Origin: Xylophilus sp. GOD-11R
GTDB taxonomy: Bacteria; Pseudomonadota; Gammaproteobacteria; Burkholderiales; Burkholderiaceae_C
Direction of reading: 5' to 3'
Length of the DNA stretch: 64,000 nucleotides
Assembly: GCF_033546935.1 (NCBI RefSeq)
Contig: NZ_CP137854.1
Location: 3,968,001 to 4,032,000 of the forward strand
The translations under genes and the position numbers were made by a program. Under the pieces are notes generated by a model. It saw only the letters and a program-made list of their open reading frames with translations, was not told where the DNA came from and did not search any database. Positions 16,939 through 25,308 of this stretch are shown here, one piece after another; positions within the stretch are counted from its first letter, which is position 1, and each line of letters begins with the position of its first letter.

Positions 16939-18222
16939 TCACTGAACGCGGTCATAGCGCATGTTTTCCAACTGCGTCCGCGCCCGGTTGGCGCCCAGCA
17001 TGTTGTCGAACGTATAGGACAGCCCCAGCTGCACGCTGCTGCGGGTGAAATCGCCCGTCGTGGTCACCGCCGCGTCGGGCTGGTAGTGCTCCCGCGCGCC
17101 CTCCAGCCGCAGCAATACGTTGGGCGTCGGCGTGTACTCGAGCCGGGCCGACAGCCGCAGCACCTTGTCCTTACCGCCGGTGGAAGCGTTGGCGGTGTTG
17201 GCGAAGGTCTGGTAGGCCTGTTGTTCATACGAACTGGTCAGCGCGAAACGCGTCTTGGCCGAGAGGTCGTAACGCACCCGCCCTTCCAGGCCGGTCGAGA
17301 TCACATACAGCCGCACGTCGGCCGCCGAGTTGGTCTGCGGCTGCCGATAACCGCGCACCGACAGGTAAGTCTTGGGCGAGTACTGCCACTCCACGCCGGA
17401 GCTGACCGACACCAGCGAGGTGTCGCGGTTGGACAGGCTGGCGAAGGTGCGGTCGAGCCGGCCGATGCGGCCGAACACGATGGTGTTCTCGTTGTAGCGC
17501 CAGGCAGCGTCGACGAATACCTCGCGGTCGGTGTAGCCCGAGTCGATGTTGGCGATGTCGGTGGCGGTGCGATCGGGAAAGCGCACCTCGTTCTGCCGCA
17601 CGCCCACGCTGACGGTGGAACGCCGACCGGAGGCATAGGTCAGCGCCAGCCGCAGCCCCTTGTCTTCCTGGTTGTAGCGCTGTGCGAGCGAGGCGTCCTG
17701 GTAACGCTGCGAGCCCTGGGTCACCGTCACCGGCAGGTCGAGTTCCGGCGTGATGCGCAGGGCCACCTCCACCAGGTCCTGGCGCGCCTGCGGCACCTCG
17801 GGCTGGGTGAAGAAGCCGCCGTAGTAGTTGTAGAGGCTGCGCCCTTCGCGATGGCGCACCCGGCCGCGCAGCGCGCTGCCGTATTCCCACTGGTAGAGCC
17901 CGTCGAACTGGGTGGCGGTGTGGTCGAGCTGGTCGAGCGCGTCGTACACCTGGCGCGATGAAGTGGCGCCCACCGCCAGAAAGCTGCGGTCGCTCGGCAG
18001 CGGCATGCGCAGGGCGATGCCCAGGTCGGTCGAATGCACGCTGTCGCGGCGCTTGCGTGGATCGGTGCTGGCGTCCGGAAACAGAAACGGGTTGTCGATC
18101 GACTGCACTGTGGTGCCGACCTGCGCGGCGATTTCGGTGGTGGCGCTGCCGCCCACGGGCAGGCACGCCGCGACCAGGCAGACGAGCGCCGAGCGACGAC
18201 CGCGCATGCCGGCTGTTGTCAT
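16939..18222 (-). CDS. epsL: EpsL-like outer-membrane beta-barrel of the exopolysaccharide system
   Basis: A 427-residue protein with an export signal (SALVCLVAACLPVGG) and no other hydrophobic helices. The rest alternates polar and hydrophobic residues with frequent aromatic girdles, as in a beta-barrel (for example YQWEYGSALRGRVRHREG, RLEYTPTPNVLLRLEG, SSVQLGLSYTFDN). It matches the EpsL family of methanolan-type loci, whose members have LQLSYxFDN-type last strands. It is the last gene of the minus-strand operon, 31 bp after the glycosidase. ATG 18222 is preferred; GTG 18246 is also possible. It probably assists passage or anchoring of the polymer in the outer membrane. Confidence 0.8.
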   Translation of the reverse strand: MTTAGMRGRRSALVCLVAACLPVGGSATTEIAAQVGTTVQSIDNPFLFPDASTDPRKRRDSVHSTDLGIALRMPLPSDRSFLAVGATSSRQVYDALDQLDHTATQFDGLYQWEYGSALRGRVRHREGRSLYNYYGGFFTQPEVPQARQDLVEVALRITPELDLPVTVTQGSQRYQDASLAQRYNQEDKGLRLALTYASGRRSTVSVGVRQNEVRFPDRTATDIANIDSGYTDREVFVDAAWRYNENTIVFGRIGRLDRTFASLSNRDTSLVSVSSGVEWQYSPKTYLSVRGYRQPQTNSAADVRLYVISTGLEGRVRYDLSAKTRFALTSSYEQQAYQTFANTANASTGGKDKVLRLSARLEYTPTPNVLLRLEGAREHYQPDAAVTTTGDFTRSSVQLGLSYTFDNMLGANRARTQLENMRYDRVQ

Positions 18223-18253
18223 GCGCGCGGACCGGCGGGGACGCACCGCAGGC

Positions 18254-20650
18254 TCATTGCAAAGATATCTCGTACCAGAGGCTGGACTGCGCGGCCTCGG
18301 TCTGCAGCGGCAGACGCAGCTGGCCGTTTTCCAGCTTCACCTGGTCGGCCCGCAGCGCGGCCATGCGGCGGCCGGCGCCATCGAGCGGATAGACCGTGGC
18401 CGCGCGTGCGCTGGTGGCAAAGCGCAGCTCTCCGCCGGAGCGCTCCACCCAGACCGGTCCGCTCGCATCGCGCGAGCCCGAGGGCTGGCCGGGCGATGCG
18501 GGGTCGGGCTCGAAGGTCCAGTACTCGCGGTTGCCGCGATAGGGCACCAGATCGACCGGCCGCTTCGGCAGCGAGCCCGGCTGGGTGCCACGCACCGCGC
18601 CCGACACCGACACCAGCAGCTGCCGGGCGTCGGCGATGGGTTTGTTGTCCAGCGCGGTCAGCAGCACCGCCGCCATGCCGCGCAACTCCTGCGGCCCGGC
18701 ACCGGCCAGGCGCATCGTGATTTGCGCGGTGGCGTCGCCGAGCGTCTTGCCGGCGCCCACCGCGCCGAAGAAGCCGCGCGCCTGCGCCGTTTTGAGCAAC
18801 AGCGTGCCGCGGCCGCGATCGGACTCCAACGCGGGCGGCACCGGCGACGGCGCCACCACCGGCTGCCACTGGGTGGCGGCGGTGTTCACGCTGATCTGCC
18901 GCTGCAGCGCCAAGGCCGGCGTGACACCGGTGCGAGCGCCCAGCACCGCGTCCATCGCCCAGGCGTCGTCGCTGGCGTTGATCGCCAGGCGCCCGGATAT
19001 CGGCAGGCTCAACGGCGGCGCCGGCGGCAGCGCGGGCACCAGCGGCGCGCGGAACAGCTGCGCGGCCTGGCCCACCATGGCGTAGCGGCCCCAGTCGCCC
19101 GAGAGCGTGAAGCCGGTGGGTGCGTCGCCCCAGGTGTCGCCGTCGGCGTAGTCGAAGAGGAACAGGCCGTCCCAGTCCTGCTGGGCCGCGAAGGCCGCGA
19201 TGACCGGCGTGCCCATGCCGCCCTGGCGGTTGGGAAAAGGCACGCTGATCTCGCTGGCGACGAAGGGCTTGGAGGCGTCGCGCCAATACGAATTGACCAG
19301 CAGGCGGTCGAGCTGCGGAGGCGCCGCGATGGAGCTGTCGCGGATGCGCCAGTTCAGCGGATTCCAGTCGTCGCCGGGGAAGTCCGGATGGTCGGCGTAG
19401 TAATGCGTGTCGAGCCAGTCCATGCCGGCGCTGGCGTCGTGGTTGAGCGCGCCTCCATAGACCATCTGCGTGCCGGTCACCGGCACCAGCGGGTCGGTCT
19501 CTTCATGCACCGCGCGGCGCATGCGCTCGAAGTAGGCGCGATCGGTATCGGCCAGGAAGCGCAGGAAGTCCTGCGTACGCAGCACCCGGCCGGTGGCCGG
19601 CGCGTCGGCGGCGGGGTCTTCGGCGCGGCCCCACCAGCGCTGGGCGAGTTCGCGGGCGCGACGCTCCACCTTGGCCTGCAACTGGCCGAGCGCGCCGGTC
19701 ACGATCTGCTCGTCGCCCGGCATCGGCAGGTCGACCGGGCCGCTGGCGGCGGCGCAACCGTCCCAGGCCTTGCAGGCGGCCTGCGTGCTGCCGTAACGCG
19801 CCACCACCCAGCGGTTCCACTGCTCGCGCAGGATCGGCTCGTAGGCGCGCGGCACCGCCGCATGCCATTCGCGGCGCCGCCAGGCCGACAGCAGCGAGGA
19901 TTCGTTGCTCACCTCCACCAGCGCCAGCGCCGGGTGGTTGCGCAGCCCCAACGCGCGCACCAGGCCGCGCGCATAGCGCTCCTCGAGCTCGACCATGCGC
20001 GGGGTGTAGATGAAGATCGGCGCGGTGTAGGGCGCGGCGGCCGCGCCGCCGTCCATCGGCGGCACCTGATCGGCCTGCGGCCGGAAGCGGTAGCCCACGC
20101 GCAGGTTCAGGTCCACGTACAGGCCCTCGGCGGCCAGCACGTCGATGAAGCGGCGCAGGCGCGCCACCGCGTCGGGGTTGAAGCTGGGAAACGGCCCCGG
20201 CAGCAGCACGCTGCGCGGCGGGTTGGCCCGGGTGTCGGGCGAGGTGTCCATGTGGTGCAGCCGCACCGCGTTGAAGCCGAGCTTGCGCAGCCGTTTGGCG
20301 ATGCGGACGGCGTCGATCTCCGACGGAAAATTGGCCGCGAACGACAGGTTGATGCCGAAGAGCCGTACCCGCTGGTCGTCGCCGCCACCGGGCTTGCCGT
20401 CGGCGCCCACGGCATAGAAATGCCCGCCCCGCGCCACGATGCGCGATGCCGCGTCGATCGACCGGTTCATCGCCGACCGGTCGGGCGCGCCGGCCATCGC
20501 GTCCTCGTCCACCGCGAAGCGGAAAAAAGGCACGCCCGCGCCGTCGGCGACGAAGGCCGGCGGCGCCAGCACCGGCTGGGCGCCCGCGCAGGCGCTCAGC
20601 AACAGCGGCATGACCACGCGGGCCCGACGTAACCAGGAAAACCGATTCAT
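18254..20650 (-). CDS. Exopolysaccharide-locus glycoside hydrolase, lipoprotein
   Basis: A 798-residue protein. Its N-terminus carries a lipobox (LLSA-Cys21), so it should be lipid-anchored. Residues about 95-480 form a clan-A (alpha/beta)8 barrel: RLFGINLSFAANFP, FNAVRLHHMD, the acid/base Glu250 in VEVSNESS and the nucleophile candidate Glu467 in KPFVASEISVP. The last roughly 300 residues are beta-rich and may form a carbohydrate-binding or Ig-like module. ATG 20650 overlaps the polymerase/ligase stop by 4 bp (ATGA). It probably trims or releases the polymer made by this locus. The substrate linkage cannot be read from sequence. Confidence 0.82.
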   Translation of the reverse strand: MNRFSWLRRARVVMPLLLSACAGAQPVLAPPAFVADGAGVPFFRFAVDEDAMAGAPDRSAMNRSIDAASRIVARGGHFYAVGADGKPGGGDDQRVRLFGINLSFAANFPSEIDAVRIAKRLRKLGFNAVRLHHMDTSPDTRANPPRSVLLPGPFPSFNPDAVARLRRFIDVLAAEGLYVDLNLRVGYRFRPQADQVPPMDGGAAAAPYTAPIFIYTPRMVELEERYARGLVRALGLRNHPALALVEVSNESSLLSAWRRREWHAAVPRAYEPILREQWNRWVVARYGSTQAACKAWDGCAAASGPVDLPMPGDEQIVTGALGQLQAKVERRARELAQRWWGRAEDPAADAPATGRVLRTQDFLRFLADTDRAYFERMRRAVHEETDPLVPVTGTQMVYGGALNHDASAGMDWLDTHYYADHPDFPGDDWNPLNWRIRDSSIAAPPQLDRLLVNSYWRDASKPFVASEISVPFPNRQGGMGTPVIAAFAAQQDWDGLFLFDYADGDTWGDAPTGFTLSGDWGRYAMVGQAAQLFRAPLVPALPPAPPLSLPISGRLAINASDDAWAMDAVLGARTGVTPALALQRQISVNTAATQWQPVVAPSPVPPALESDRGRGTLLLKTAQARGFFGAVGAGKTLGDATAQITMRLAGAGPQELRGMAAVLLTALDNKPIADARQLLVSVSGAVRGTQPGSLPKRPVDLVPYRGNREYWTFEPDPASPGQPSGSRDASGPVWVERSGGELRFATSARAATVYPLDGAGRRMAALRADQVKLENGQLRLPLQTEAAQSSLWYEISLQ

Positions 20651-22038
20651 GCGCCCACGCGCGCCACGGACTCCGGCGCGCTCCTTTCGCTCGCTTCCAC
20701 CACGTCCTGCAGCACGACCTGGGAGGCCACGCTGCAGAGCGAATAGAAAAACAGGATGTTGTAGAAAAGCGTGCCCCGGAAGAGCTCGCTTTCGGTGACG
20801 TTGGCGATCAGCAGCAAGACGAAGATCACGAAGTGCATCGCACCTTCTTCCCGGTCGATCGCGATCAGGCGCGACAGCAGCAGCAGGTGCCGCGCGAACA
20901 CGCACAGCGCGATGCCCAGTCCGGCCAGGCCCAGCTCGTTGATCACGTCCAGGTAGCCGTTGTGCGACTGCAGCGGAATCCAGTAGAGCTCGCGCGAGAT
21001 GTAATCCGACGGGCCGCCCAGGCCCAGCCAGAAGGCGCCGTATCCGGTGCCCAGCGCCGGGTGGCGCCGCACTTCCATCATCACCAGATCCCAGATGTCG
21101 GTGCGGCCGGTGAGGTCGGAGTCCTTGCCGAACAGCCGGCCGATGGAGCCGGCGATATCGTCCCAGCCCGGCAGGTGGCCGTTGAGCACATAGAACACGT
21201 GAACCGCCAGCAGCACCAGCGCCACCACCGCCATCACCGGCGCCCACACCGGCATGCGCGTCACCACGTACTGGCGCCGCATGCACAGGTACAGCGTGGC
21301 GCCGATCAAAAACACCAGCAGCGAGGTGCTGCTCTTCGCCATCACCAGCATGAACAGCGAGAACAGTAGCGCCGTCACGCAGACGCCGCGCGGAAACAGG
21401 CGCGAGCCCACGCATTCGCGCAGCCACAGCAGCGAGCAGATCGCCGCCGCCTGGCCGGTGGTGTTCTTCTGCAGGAACAGGCCGCGCCAGGCGTTGCCCA
21501 GCATGGTGTCGATGCCCACGCGCGGGTTCACCGCCACCACGATCAGCGAGATGACCAGCAGCGTGGTGAGCGTGGCCATCAGCACCTGCAGCACCTGGCG
21601 CGAACTGCCCACCGGCGCCGAGATGGCCGTGCCCACCAGGAAGAAGCCGACCAGCTGCGTCGCGCGCTTGAGCGTCACCACCGGATAGGCCGACCACGCC
21701 ACCGACACCAGCGCGAACGCCACGAAGGCCACCAGGAAGATGTTGGCCCTGCGCAGCCGCAGCAGCGTCCATTCCGGGTGGCGCCAGGCCAGCCAGGCGC
21801 CACCCAGGAAGATCGAGCCGAACTCCAGCTGAGTCGCCAGGGAGCCCGCCGACAGGTTGGCCTCGAAGTCGTCGTTGCCCCAGGTGAAGTTGGCCGGCAG
21901 AAAACAGAAGGTGAAGCTCGCCGCCACCAGGATGCGCACCAGCCACACCTCGAAGGGCGTTGCCGCGCCGGTCGCCGCGCGCGGCGCGCCGGGCTCGTGG
22001 CGCGAGGCCGGCGCCAGGGGTTCAGCCGCCGTATTCAT
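20647..22038 (-). CDS. O-antigen ligase/polymerase family membrane protein (Wzy_C)
   Basis: A 463-residue polytopic inner-membrane protein with roughly a dozen hydrophobic segments. The large periplasmic loop has the Wzy_C landmarks GTGYGAFWLGLGG and QSHNGYLDVINELGLAG, where the His and Glu are conserved in ligases and Wzy polymerases. In this operon, next to the flippase and Wzz-like genes, a repeat-unit polymerase is more likely than a lipid A ligase. ATG 22038 overlaps the preceding glycosyltransferase by 17 bp. A GTG at 22062 is an alternative. Confidence 0.87.
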   Translation of the reverse strand: MNTAAEPLAPASRHEPGAPRAATGAATPFEVWLVRILVAASFTFCFLPANFTWGNDDFEANLSAGSLATQLEFGSIFLGGAWLAWRHPEWTLLRLRRANIFLVAFVAFALVSVAWSAYPVVTLKRATQLVGFFLVGTAISAPVGSSRQVLQVLMATLTTLLVISLIVVAVNPRVGIDTMLGNAWRGLFLQKNTTGQAAAICSLLWLRECVGSRLFPRGVCVTALLFSLFMLVMAKSSTSLLVFLIGATLYLCMRRQYVVTRMPVWAPVMAVVALVLLAVHVFYVLNGHLPGWDDIAGSIGRLFGKDSDLTGRTDIWDLVMMEVRRHPALGTGYGAFWLGLGGPSDYISRELYWIPLQSHNGYLDVINELGLAGLGIALCVFARHLLLLSRLIAIDREEGAMHFVIFVLLLIANVTESELFRGTLFYNILFFYSLCSVASQVVLQDVVEASERSAPESVARVGA

Positions 22039-22948
22039 GGTAGCGATGGCCCGCCAGGGCACTGAGTTTGCCGAGCTGCGCGCAGACGGCGCGCAGCCAG
22101 CGGAAAGAGCGGATGCGGGAGAACGGCCAGAGCACCAAGGCCAGCACGCCGGCCACCACCAGCTGCGCCACCGCCCGCAGGCCCAGCCCGCCGGCGCGCA
22201 GGAGCCAGGCCAGACCGCGCAGCTGGTAGATCTCCGAGACCAGGTACGTCTGGCCCAGCCGATAGGAGCGGCGCAGCAGCCACGAAGCGTTGGCGCGCGC
22301 CAGCGGCACGTCTTCCTGCACCGTGGCCTCGTCGCACCAGACGTACTTGGCGCCGCGCGCCAGCAGTTCGCGGAACAACACCGTGTCCTCGGCGCCGGTG
22401 CGACCGAAAGCCACGTCGAAAGGCGTCGGTCCCAGGGCCTTCACCCGTGCGGCGCGCAGCAGCGCGTTGCCGGTGCGGGCATCGCGGGTGCCGATGACGG
22501 TGCCGGTTGCAAAGCGCGGCCGGTCGAAGAAGCCGCCCAGGCGCAGCCAGTCGGGCGTGCCGGGCACATAGCGCGGCAGCACGGGCGCAAAGACGACGTC
22601 GGCGCCGTACTGCGCCTGCGCGGCGCGCAGCTTGTCGAGCCAGCCGGGGTCCGGTGACTCGTCGTCGTCGATGAACGCCAGCCACGGCGCCTGCGCCGCG
22701 CCCACCACCGCGTTGCGCGCCGAGGCGATGTTGGGCACCGGCACATGCAGCGCCCGCAGCGGCAACCGGTCGGCCCAGGCGTCCAGCACCGGGCGCGCCG
22801 AGTTGGCCGGGTCGTTGTCGGCCACGACGAACTCCACGCCGGCATCCGGGCCGATCTGGCGATGCAGCTCGGCCAACAGCACCTCCAGCAGCTCGGGCCG
22901 CTTGAAGGTGCAGATGCAGACGCTCACCTGGGGCAGGACGTGGGACAT
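22022..22948 (-). CDS. Glycosyltransferase family 2
   Basis: A 308-residue GT-A enzyme: VCICTFKRPELL, VVADNDPAN, the metal-binding FIDDDESPD, GNALLRA, then FGRTGAEDTVLF with the likely base. A hydrophobic segment near residues 255-273 (AQLVVAGVLALVLWPF) suggests membrane anchoring. It is the only glycosyltransferase in the minus-strand operon, so other sugar additions must come from the divergent genes or outside the window. It is 13 bp from the flippase gene. Confidence 0.88.
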   Translation of the reverse strand: MSHVLPQVSVCICTFKRPELLEVLLAELHRQIGPDAGVEFVVADNDPANSARPVLDAWADRLPLRALHVPVPNIASARNAVVGAAQAPWLAFIDDDESPDPGWLDKLRAAQAQYGADVVFAPVLPRYVPGTPDWLRLGGFFDRPRFATGTVIGTRDARTGNALLRAARVKALGPTPFDVAFGRTGAEDTVLFRELLARGAKYVWCDEATVQEDVPLARANASWLLRRSYRLGQTYLVSEIYQLRGLAWLLRAGGLGLRAVAQLVVAGVLALVLWPFSRIRSFRWLRAVCAQLGKLSALAGHRYHEYGG

Positions 22949-22961
22949 GGCGGGATCGTCT

Positions 22962-24254
22962 TCAGGAAGGTCGCAGTGGGCGCAGGGCGTCGCGTCGGGC
23001 GCTGGGCAGCAGCACGAGCCAGATCAGCGCCAGGTCGAGCGCCTCGACCAGCGCCAGCGCGGCCACCGCGCCCCACACGCCCCAGCGCGGCACCGCGTAG
23101 GCGGTGGCCGCCAGCATCACCACCAGGCACATCACGCCGCTGATCAGCAGCATGCGGTAGCGGTCGCCACTGGTCAGCAGCGAGGTGCCGATCCAGCGTG
23201 CACCGTAGATGGCGAAGTACACCGTCCACGCCGCCAGCAGCGGCTCCAGCCCCGCGTATCTGGGGCCCAGCACGTGGGTTTCGAGCCAGGGCAGGATGGC
23301 CCACAGCGTGCCGGCGTAGACCAGCGTCAGCACCTCGATGCCGGCCACCGACCACAGCGCGTAGCGGTCGAGCGAACGCATCTCGCCGGCCTTGATCAGC
23401 TTGGCCGCATGCGGCCGCGCCACCCGCGACCAGGCCAGCACGCAGAGCGACAGCGGCATCAGCAGCAGGCGCGAGGCGTTGAGGTCGGCCGAGGCGCTCA
23501 CGCCCAGCCACAGCGCGGCCAGGTAGAGATAGCTGTAGTTGGTGAACCAGGCCACCAGCGAGCCCGGCAGCGCCCATTTGCTGCGTTGCCACACCGCTGC
23601 CACGGCCTCCGCGAATCCGGCCGCATCGCGGTCGCCGTCGAGCGGACGCAGCGACAGCGCGGCCAGGTTCGACAAGCCCAGCGCCAGCATCACCGCCGGC
23701 AGGCTCATCCAGTCCAGCGCCGCCAGCAGGCCGATGGAAACGGTCACCGCCACCGCGTACCAGGCGTCCATGCGCAGCACCGCGCGCGCATGACCCTCGA
23801 CGAAACCCACGCTGCGGCCGAACTCGCGCAGCGACCCCGCCCACACATAGACCGCGAAGGCCGCGCCCAACGCCACCGGGTGCGCTGGCAGTTCGAGCCA
23901 GGCGACCACGCCGCCGGCCACCGCTCCCGACACCACCGCCAGCCCCGCGGCCAGTTGCCGCTGGTAGCGGTCGAGGTGGCCGACGAGCGCACGGCGGCGC
24001 GCGTCGTCGAGCCCTGGCGCCAGCGTGGTGAGCGGCCCGGTGACCAGCGCGTCGAGCAGCGTGGTGGTGAAGATGCCGGCCACGTAGAGCTGGGCGTACA
24101 GGCCGTAGCTCTCCTTGGCGGTGAGGCGGATCAGCACCAGCCCCAGCACCAGGTTGAGCGCCGACAGCACGCCCTGGTCGAGCAGCGAGGCGAAGGAGTC
24201 GAGCAGCAGACGGCGGCCGGGCCGCCCGGGTGCGCTCAGGCGCGGCGCAGCCAT
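22962..24254 (-). CDS. Polysaccharide flippase (Wzx-like, MOP superfamily)
   Basis: A 430-residue membrane protein with about 12 hydrophobic segments and few polar loops. The opening (LLLDSFASLLDQGVLSALNLVLG) and the TAKESYGLYAQL segment are typical of polysaccharide-biosynthesis flippases, which move undecaprenyl-linked repeat units across the inner membrane. ATG 24254 overlaps the epsG-like gene by 19 bp; longer upstream frames are shadows. Gene order matches other methanolan-type loci. Confidence 0.87.
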   Translation of the reverse strand: MAAPRLSAPGRPGRRLLLDSFASLLDQGVLSALNLVLGLVLIRLTAKESYGLYAQLYVAGIFTTTLLDALVTGPLTTLAPGLDDARRRALVGHLDRYQRQLAAGLAVVSGAVAGGVVAWLELPAHPVALGAAFAVYVWAGSLREFGRSVGFVEGHARAVLRMDAWYAVAVTVSIGLLAALDWMSLPAVMLALGLSNLAALSLRPLDGDRDAAGFAEAVAAVWQRSKWALPGSLVAWFTNYSYLYLAALWLGVSASADLNASRLLLMPLSLCVLAWSRVARPHAAKLIKAGEMRSLDRYALWSVAGIEVLTLVYAGTLWAILPWLETHVLGPRYAGLEPLLAAWTVYFAIYGARWIGTSLLTSGDRYRMLLISGVMCLVVMLAATAYAVPRWGVWGAVAALALVEALDLALIWLVLLPSARRDALRPLRPS

Positions 24255-25306
24255 CGGCGCAAGGTCCCCCGGGGACCGGGCTTGGGCACATCGGGCGCGG
24301 CGGACGGCGACCGCGCCGTGGCGTCGAAGGTGTTGTAGACGATGCCCACCGTCTGCGCGCCCGAGGTGGCGAGCTGCGACTGGCAGCGCTCCAGGTCTTC
24401 CAGGCGGGTGACATGCTGGCGTCCCACCAGCAGGCATTGCCCGACCTGGCGCGCGATCACCTGGGCGTCCGACGAAATGCCCGCACCGGGCGTGTCGACG
24501 ATGAACACGTCGAAGTCTTCTGCGAAGGAAGTCAGCAGGCGTTCGAGCGCCGGCTCCAGCAGTATCTCCAGCGGGTTCGGCGGCTGCGGGCCGGAGCCGA
24601 TCACATGCAGCAGCGGAAAGCCCGGCGCCGGCTCGCCCGCGCTGATCGGCGCGCGGCCGGCCAGCATGGTCGACAGGCCGTCCTGCCGGTTCAGTCCGAA
24701 CCAGTCGCGCTGGCCGGAGCTGCGCAGGTTGGCATTGACCAGCAGCGTGCGTTTACCCAGCTGCGAATAGGCGATGGCCAGGCTCGCGGCCAGGTAGCTC
24801 TTGCCCTCGCCCTCGCCCGGGCTGACGATGGCCACCGCCAGCTTGGGCAGGCCCGACAGGCGGATCGACAGCTCGGCACGCACCCTGCGCACCGCCTCGG
24901 CCTCGGCGCTGTAGGGCGCCAGCGCGATCGCCAGCGACGGGTCGAGCCCGGCATGCGAGCCCGCACCGGTGGCATAGCGGAACTGCTGCGACAGCACCGA
25001 CTGCACATCGGCCTGCGACAGCAGCCCCAGCTGCACCGCCGCCTCGCCGAAGCGCAGGCCGTCGCGCTTCTGGCGCTCGATCACACGGGCCACCTGCTCG
25101 CGATTCAGCAGGCCGGCGTGCAGAAAGCGGTCACCGATCTTGTCCGGCGGCGCGGTCGGCACGGCGGGCGCCGCGGCGGCGGCCTCGGCCTCCAGCTCCG
25201 CGGCGGTGGGCGGGCGCGGCGTCACCGGCGGCGGCACCGGGCGCGGACGGACCGGCGCGAAGGTGCGGTCGGTCTCGGGAATCTCGGAAGTTTCGAAGGG
25301 ATCCAT
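24236..25306 (-). CDS. epsG: EpsG-like chain-length ATPase (tyrosine-kinase family, probably kinase-defective)
   Basis: A 356-residue cytosolic protein. Residues 1-55 are Pro/Ala rich, 56-112 form an MshEN-like fold (IGDRFLHAGLLNREQ), and the P-loop ATPase follows with Walker A GEGEGKS (to Ser170) and Walker B FIVDTPG. The Walker A' motif reads LLVNANLR, so both aspartates of the DxD expected in bacterial tyrosine kinases are Asn. The C-terminus has no Tyr cluster. ATG 25306 lies 2 bp after the epsF stop, so the partner Wzz-like protein is made together with it. It probably controls chain length through ATP-driven assembly rather than phosphotransfer. Confidence 0.85.
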   Translation of the reverse strand: MDPFETSEIPETDRTFAPVRPRPVPPPVTPRPPTAAELEAEAAAAAPAVPTAPPDKIGDRFLHAGLLNREQVARVIERQKRDGLRFGEAAVQLGLLSQADVQSVLSQQFRYATGAGSHAGLDPSLAIALAPYSAEAEAVRRVRAELSIRLSGLPKLAVAIVSPGEGEGKSYLAASLAIAYSQLGKRTLLVNANLRSSGQRDWFGLNRQDGLSTMLAGRAPISAGEPAPGFPLLHVIGSGPQPPNPLEILLEPALERLLTSFAEDFDVFIVDTPGAGISSDAQVIARQVGQCLLVGRQHVTRLEDLERCQSQLATSGAQTVGIVYNTFDATARSPSAAPDVPKPGPRGTLRRWLRRA

Positions 25307-25308
25307 GT

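Noticed and set aside
16404..16955. Several 160-180 codon frames through the 148-bp array
   Set aside because: They encode the same peptide repeated with the period of the DNA array and occur in three phases at once.
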